Below, piece by piece: positions 62,232 to 64,000 of a stretch of 64,000 nucleotides of DNA. The translations under genes were made by a program, and so were the position numbers. Source of the DNA: Kineococcus rhizosphaerae (GTDB lineage: Bacteria > Actinomycetota > Actinomycetes > Actinomycetales > Kineococcaceae). Below the pieces are notes generated by a model. It did no database searches, was not told where the DNA came from, and worked only from the letters and a program-made list of their open reading frames with translations. The DNA is taken from positions 124,001-188,000 of the forward strand of contig NZ_PVZF01000005.1 of the NCBI RefSeq assembly GCF_003002055.1. The letters run 5' to 3'. The first letter of the stretch is position 1. Every line of letters begins with the position of its first letter.

Positions 62232-62867
62232 CTACTTCGTGGTGGTGCTCGAACCGGTCGATCCGAGCCCCGGGGTCTGGACGGGGGCGACGGTGTCGTT
62301 CCCGGCCAGGCGCAGGGACTCCCAGATGTTCTCGTACCAGGCGGCCGCCGACTTCGGGACGGTCGTCGCGGCCCGTTGCGGGGAGACCTGGTCGGCGTCG
62401 GACTCACCGTCGACGACGTAGGGCACCTCCCCGGGCAGGACGTAGCGCAGTCGCTCCCGCGCCTGCGTCATGACGTAGGCGTCGTCCTTCCAGCGTTCCT
62501 GCGCCGCCTGCGCGGTGGCGAGGTCCTGCTGCTGCTGCGTGATCTGGGCGTTCAGCCGGCCGATCTCGGAGCGCTGCTCCAGCCACTTCTGCAGGCTGGG
62601 GACGAGGAAGATCGCCAGCAGCAGCACGACGGCCGACAGCACCAGGACGCGGGGCCCCCGGACGCGACGGCGGTCGGCCGCTGACATGGTCGCCGAGCTG
62701 CGGCCGCGGGCCGCGGGTGCGGGCCGGGAGTTCGCCGCAGCCGGGCGCGAGCCGCTCGGCCCGCGTCCCGACCCCGGGCGCGGGCCCTGTCGCGGAGCAG
62801 CAGCGCGCCCCGCCGCCCCTCCCTGCCGGGAGGGACTGCGGGGCGCAGCAGGACGTCGCGTCGCCAT
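62232..62867 (-). CDS. FtsB/DivIC-like septum formation initiator
   Basis: 211 residues. A long Pro/Arg/Ala-rich cytoplasmic tail (1-70) precedes one transmembrane helix (about 73-93, VLVLSAVVLLLAIFLVPSLQK), then a coiled coil (EIGRLNAQITQQQQDLATAQAAQERWKDDAYVMTQARERLRYVLPGEVPYVV) that matches the FtsB/DivIC family. It is a probable divisome linker between FtsL- and FtsQ-type proteins. It is encoded between eno and DUF501 as in M. tuberculosis (Rv1024). Confidence 0.9.
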   Translation of the reverse strand: MATRRPAAPRSPSRQGGAAGRAAAPRQGPRPGSGRGPSGSRPAAANSRPAPAARGRSSATMSAADRRRVRGPRVLVLSAVVLLLAIFLVPSLQKWLEQRSEIGRLNAQITQQQQDLATAQAAQERWKDDAYVMTQARERLRYVLPGEVPYVVDGESDADQVSPQRAATTVPKSAAAWYENIWESLRLAGNDTVAPVQTPGLGSTGSSTTTK

Positions 62868-62902
62868 GGGACCAGCTTCTCCCGGACGCAGCCGTCAGCG
62901 GG

Positions 62903-64000
<1,098 letters not shown>

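Overview
The window is dense, very GC-rich chromosomal DNA from an actinobacterium. The evidence is heavy GTG start usage, mycothiol metabolism (Mca), a PIN-PhoH protein, an FtsB-like divisome protein, DUF4245/DUF4307/DUF501 proteins, and a gene set matching the Mycobacterium tuberculosis Rv1023-Rv1026 and Rv1077-Rv1110 neighbourhoods (eno, ftsB-like, DUF501, ppx2; cbs, metB, greA, DUF4307, mca, DUF255, hemolysin III, short-chain Z-prenyl synthase, phoH2, fum, glpX, DUF4245, xseBA, ispH). A chemoreceptor implies a motile organism. A Kineococcus-like member of the Kineosporiaceae would fit, but that is inference. I see no prophage, insertion sequence, integrase or CRISPR array.

Layout. 1-7.2 kb: rmuC end, ispH, xseA-xseB, DUF4245, glpX with a PfkB sugar kinase, and a PrsW-like membrane protease. 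7.1-13 kb: a GNAT/FemAB-like protein and a four-gene sugar ABC importer resembling LpqY-SugABC. 13-21.7 kb: fumC, a CPA1 antiporter, rpsD, a DUF2470 protein, a transglycosylase-like secreted protein, PIN-PhoH, and a prenyl transferase. 21.9-31 kb: an orphan sugar-binding lipoprotein inserted into the otherwise conserved run hemolysin III, DUF255, mca, DUF4307, greA, plus an oxidoreductase and an AI-2E-type permease. 31-41.5 kb: a MoxR-like AAA ATPase and its probable vWA partner, separated by a rhomboid-like protein, an MFS transporter and mmsA; then a second MFS gene and metB. 41.6-48.6 kb: msrA, a three-gene signalling operon, and a DUF993/Gfo-Idh-MocA/sugar-isomerase catabolic cluster. 48.7-57.4 kb: a MacAB-like export system, cbs, a chemoreceptor with a solute-binding lipoprotein, a Bax inhibitor-1-like protein and hypothetical genes. 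57.6-64 kb: tRNA-Leu(UAA), an operon of SRPBCC, uracil-DNA glycosylase and NDH-2-like genes, a YjbR-like gene, and eno-ftsB-DUF501-ppx.

How it works together: housekeeping and redox genes form the conserved backbone. Accessory loads are sugar and solute uptake, sensing and catabolism. Two promoter regions 14 kb apart (the MFS gene at 33.6 kb and the divergent catabolic cluster at 47.8 kb) carry near-identical LacI-type operators, suggesting one local sugar or polyol regulon.

The most unusual non-coding structures are: a family of three related long palindromes at gene ends (16.3, 20.9 and 60.7 kb), one of which carries an extra hairpin inside an arm; a five-site array phased at exactly 21 bp (38.85-38.96 kb); a nested double hairpin between fumC and the antiporter; and a perfect 18-bp palindrome just downstream of a predicted promoter of the orphan binding-protein gene.
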